DNA of 64,000 nucleotides from Lutraria lutraria. Its lineage: Eukaryota; Mollusca; Bivalvia; Venerida; Mactridae. Where the stretch lies: contig OZ026845.1 in the NCBI GenBank assembly GCA_964023205.1, positions 3,792,001-3,856,000 on the forward strand, read 5' to 3'. A program made the position numbers and the translations under genes. The notes beneath the pieces are model-generated. The model saw only the letters and a program-made list of their open reading frames with translations, had not been told where the DNA came from and did not search any database. Below, one piece after another: positions 60,553 through 64,000 of the stretch (its first letter is position 1; each line of letters starts with the position of its first letter).

Positions 60553-62751
60553 GTAATCTACGTTACACAGTTTGCACTGAGAAAAATATTAATATTATAC
60601 ATGTTATAAGTTGTTTAAACATGAGCAAATACATATGTAAACATAGTACAAACGATGCGTGATAAAAAAATTAACTCTATTCATTAAATGCGTTTATAGT
60701 AAAAACGCGCATTTAGTTTTTGTAAAGTAAAGTTAAGACTGTAATCTACGTTACTGCTAATACTCAATTAATATAGCATAGAGAGCTCTTATTTGACTAT
60801 TATCACTTAGATCTGATTGATTTAACACTAAATTGTTTGTTATTTGTAAAAGTTCAACAGCTTGTGAGTAATTTCACGCTCATAATAATCAAGATGTAAT
60901 TTACGTTACGTAATCAACGTTACCATAGTTTTCCAATTTCGGCACGTTATTTGATTTAGATGCCTGATATTAGGTTAAATAGTTTATAGGTTCCTTAAGA
61001 TAAACTACCAAAATGAAAATAAACACCGTTTTTGCCTTTTGTTGTACATTTACCACATTTTCCTCCATTTGCATATGCAATATCGGTACAGAAAAAAACT
61101 CTACAGAAAAGTTGAAGTTGTCTTCAGTAAAACAAAACAATGAAAGAAATGTGAATATTTTTTTCATTATAGGTTTTTAAAAAATGATTATATACAACTT
61201 AAATGTCAACAAATTTGATGTGTTAACTGATAAATTCATACAAATGTTGCAAATATTAGCGACAAGGTCCGCTAGGTTAATAACATAGCATTGTTTTTTG
61301 GTTTCCTATTTTCGCTTACCAAAATAATTTGTGAGCTTGTTTTGATTATATTTGATTTATGAAGATATTTGGCATGTTATCAGTGATATACATAACTATC
61401 TTAGGTTTTATAAAGGTGATACAAATGGTGGTAACGTAGATTACAAAAATATGAACTTGTGTTATCTCTAACACTATTAAGTAGATGTTATCCTAAAATT
61501 TGACACGTTCCTCTATGGTAGATCATAACCCGGTGGTAAAGTAAGATCACAATGCTTGTTTCTTAAAGAAATAATATGTTATAGGCATAAAAATTATTGT
61601 TAACATCGGTAACGTTGATTACAATAAAATGTAACGTAGATTACTGTTTCATTGTTTCAAATGATATGGGTAAATCTCAGACTGAAATACAACGAAACTA
61701 TCGTGAGAGGAAAAAAGGCATATGAAGGAGAAAATACATTGGAAAAGAACCAAGATTAACCATTTCAAACAGTGAAATTATCAAAAAAGGGACTAGAGGA
61801 GAGAAGGTGAGAAAAAATGTCCAGAAATATCAACAAATTAATAAGTCTGAATAGCTAGTAACTAAGTCTAATGGTGATCCAGATGAAGAAATAATGGTTG
61901 CCAATTATGATAATGGTGTAACCTCTACCGCGGCAGACCCGAGGCTATTACTTAAGCTTCCAAATTTTGATACATCACCCAAAAATCAACTTACAACGGC
62001 ACAAAGAAATGTGACAGAGTTCCTTGTCAAATGAAATAGGTAATGGTAAGAACGCAAATGGCAAACAGAGTTGCAGAATTCCTGAAACGGGATCATAACA
62101 GTAGGCAACTGCCTGGTAAGAAAAAAAAGGTAAAGATTGAAGAAGAGAACTTGCAGAAACGGGTCTTACATGACAACATTACTGTCTTGCACATGAAATA
62201 ATTGGCATAGAAGAGATTTCAAGTATCATTCAGTACTTTCAGTCACATGCGGTTAAATTCGATATCACTCACAATGTATATTACGCGCAATTTATAAAAT
62301 TCAGAACATGCTCTCCGAACAGTTTAAACTTTCAACATCTGTTGTTGTCCATTAAAGGTGCATCCTTTGTAATCTACGTTACTAAGTCCCATTTTTATTT
62401 GTACGGTTGTATGCTTCATACAAAATACATTTTGAAGTCAAAATGTGTCTTATCTTAACAATAAGTGCTTATAGTTTATATAAAAGTCAACTGAATCTAC
62501 ACAAGAATGAGTTTGTTTTTTGCAGCTTTAATAATTGATAAACGTGTTTTCAGGAGGTACACAAACCAACATAAGCTACCAAATTAAAGCTTGGTGTACA
62601 TTGTTATAAAGACCTATGCATAAAACGTGTAAAGTTATCGTGATTAATTATCTATCTTAGTGACTTATGGTATAAATTTCATAGATTTTTTATTTCAAAA
62701 TAACTTTTATATGACCATTTAATTTTCTAAAGTAAATGTAACGTAGATTAC
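60553..62751. repeat. Nine interspersed copies of GTAATCTACGTTAC
   Basis: Exact forward copies at 60553-60566, 60741-60754 and 62369-62382. Exact reverse copies (GTAACGTAGATTAC) at 61431-61444, 61631-61644 and 62738-62751. One-base variants at 60896-60909, 60910-60923 and 61609-61622. The spacing is irregular, so this is not a tandem array. The motif itself is partly palindromic (GTAA..TTAC). Confidence 0.92.
61666..62350 (+). pseudogene. Decayed transposon-type protein remnant
   Basis: Fragments in different frames read in a sensible order: MGKSQTEIQRNYRERKK, then a Glu/Lys stretch ending GEKVRKNVQKYQQINKSE. NGDPDEEIMVANYDNG and TAQRNVTEFLVK follow, then VAEFLKRDHNSRQLPGKKKK with QKRVLHDNITVLHMK, and last FDITHNVYYAQFIKFRTCSP. 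From memory this order resembles a widespread uncharacterised invertebrate protein found with transposable elements (RxRERKK start, FLxRDxNSRxxPGKK, then KRxLxDxxxxLHxKF). That match was not searched. Several stops and frameshifts make it non-functional. It is surrounded by the 14-bp motifs. Confidence 0.45.
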
Positions 62752-64000
62752 ATTTCGCAAAAGTACCCCATTTGCCTCAGTGACTGTTATTTCCTTATTA
62801 AATGGGCCTGAGTGCTGAAACTTCGCCAATATGTCAGACACATATTTGTTCATAAAATTGTGTCATAAAATATTAATACAGAGCAAGTTCAATTTTCAAC
62901 GTTTGGTTAATGTAAGTTGGGCCAATCTTGTGAGAATAGGTGAAAGGTCGTCCAAGATAAATAAATTAGTTTACGAGTACATACAGGGATGCTATCTAAC
63001 ATGTATATATAGGGATGCTATATTACAGGGACGTTGTAATAAAGCACTAGTACACGTCAGTCACAATCGGGAACATTTGATAATTGAAGCCATCAGATAG
63101 TCTATAAATGTAGAAATATTGTGGCACCTAGTGATAACTGTTAGAATCACATCATTATGTAAAATTTTGTCATAAACATTACAATTATTGAAGTGGAAAA
63201 AATAGCAGCACTTTCATCAAGAACGTGTTTAAGAAAAGCTTTGCTTACTGGCTGGTGGCTGGGGTTGACAGTGGAGATGCACTGGAGATCCTCCTGTGTT
63301 TATAGGCTGTTAATGCCATGGCATTCTGTGTCTTGGCTGTACTTGGTGCTATACTTTGTGGTGTGGCCACTGGTAGTCGCATCTGATCATTACCGCTGCC
63401 GTCCAGGTCTGATCTGATGGCTAATATGCTGCCCGTAGCATCTGGCAGTGCACGCCCTACATGTAGAAAACACTGTTCCATGTCCTCAGGTTTTTCCTTA
63501 TTCTCCTTCATGGCCTCCAACTCAGCCTTTATCAGTGTATTCTTATTGGCATTTCTACCAATCTTCCTACGAACGGCTCCTGGCGCTTCCTAGGTGTTTG
63601 TATCTCTTTTGCGAGGACGGCCACCTGGCCCACAATAAAAGATAACGACTTATCTAGGTAGCCAATGTAAAACTATCACTAAAGGGATGAATACCCCCAG
63701 ATTCCATCTTGACACAGGCATTGTTACATTTTACAAAGGGAAAAATAATGCATTTTCATTTTTTGTTACCTGCAAATTGTTGTTTAGAAATACTAAGTAT
63801 CCTGAACAATTTTTAAATATACATTATATAAAAAAATAACAAAGGGCCATAACTCATCAAAATTAACTTAGACTTTACCTATTATGCACAACTTGTCAAA
63901 CTACTTATCACTTCTAAGAAGTGTCACTGAATTTAGTAGTTGTTGACTAATAGTTTGTACAAAATTTACCTATTGTATAAGACATAACTCAGTGAAAATC
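62351..64000. other. Right end, no confident gene
   Basis: Contains two of the 14-bp motifs and AT-rich DNA. On the minus strand a less AT-rich stretch at about 63240-63650 includes the strings GGRPRKRDTN (AT-hook-like) and PEDMEQCFLHVGRALPDATG, split by a stop. It could be a fragment of another mobile element or an exon of a gene outside the window. The family is not recognised. Confidence 0.45.

Larger units (their letters stand above)
57106..61665. other. Upstream of gene D, no gene seen
   Basis: AT-rich DNA. It contains a fragment of the 0.8-kb element (58285-58425) and, from 60553, repeated 14-bp motifs (separate entry). The small open frames here have no codon or motif support. Confidence 0.55.

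Overview
This window looks like AT-rich nuclear DNA from a bivalve mollusc, possibly a veneroid clam. Genes have GT-AG introns and lie between tRNA-derived SINEs, fold-back elements, minisatellites and several dispersed repeat families that I recall from clam genomes. The placement rests on remembered repeats and was not searched. All confidently supported genes are on the minus strand.

Left part (about 1.6-14.9 kb): the 5' half of a nuclear receptor gene of the NR2E3/PNR (Hr51/unfulfilled, fax-1) type. Three exons are certain: zinc finger 1, zinc finger 2 and the hinge, with compatible splice phases. A fourth, N-terminal coding exon about 10.5 kb upstream fits in phase. The ligand-binding domain must lie left of the window.

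Middle (about 14.9-25.7 kb): mostly repeats. It holds SINEs, two strong inverted repeats (one a perfect 67-bp palindrome) and one doubtful plus-strand signal-peptide-like exon.

Right part (25.7-57.1 kb): the most interesting region, a cluster of five same-strand paralogues, here called A to E, encoding secreted low-complexity repeat proteins. Each has a tiny first exon with a signal peptide (73 nt in four of five), a phase-1 intron, and one large second exon. Shared features are a short motif of the type (V/I)H(V/I)D-x-PG(E/Q)HGN, Arg-rich blocks beginning GPGS, and in D, E and the decayed end of B an Arg/Gly-rich block, a Thr stretch and a hydrophobic Gly-rich C-terminus. A is a His/Gly/Gln-rich protein of 740 residues, D has 1070 and E has 1321. 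B is long but broken by three frameshifts and a 35-bp duplication. C is a 238-residue truncated copy of the start of E, carried in a segmental duplication of about 3.3 kb. I do not recognise the family. An extracellular matrix role (shell, periostracum, byssus or mucus) is inference only.

Right end (57.1-64 kb): no confident gene. A decayed transposon-type coding remnant at 61.7-62.35 kb sits among nine copies of the 14-bp motif GTAATCTACGTTAC or close variants in both orientations, which resembles subterminal transposase-binding repeats.
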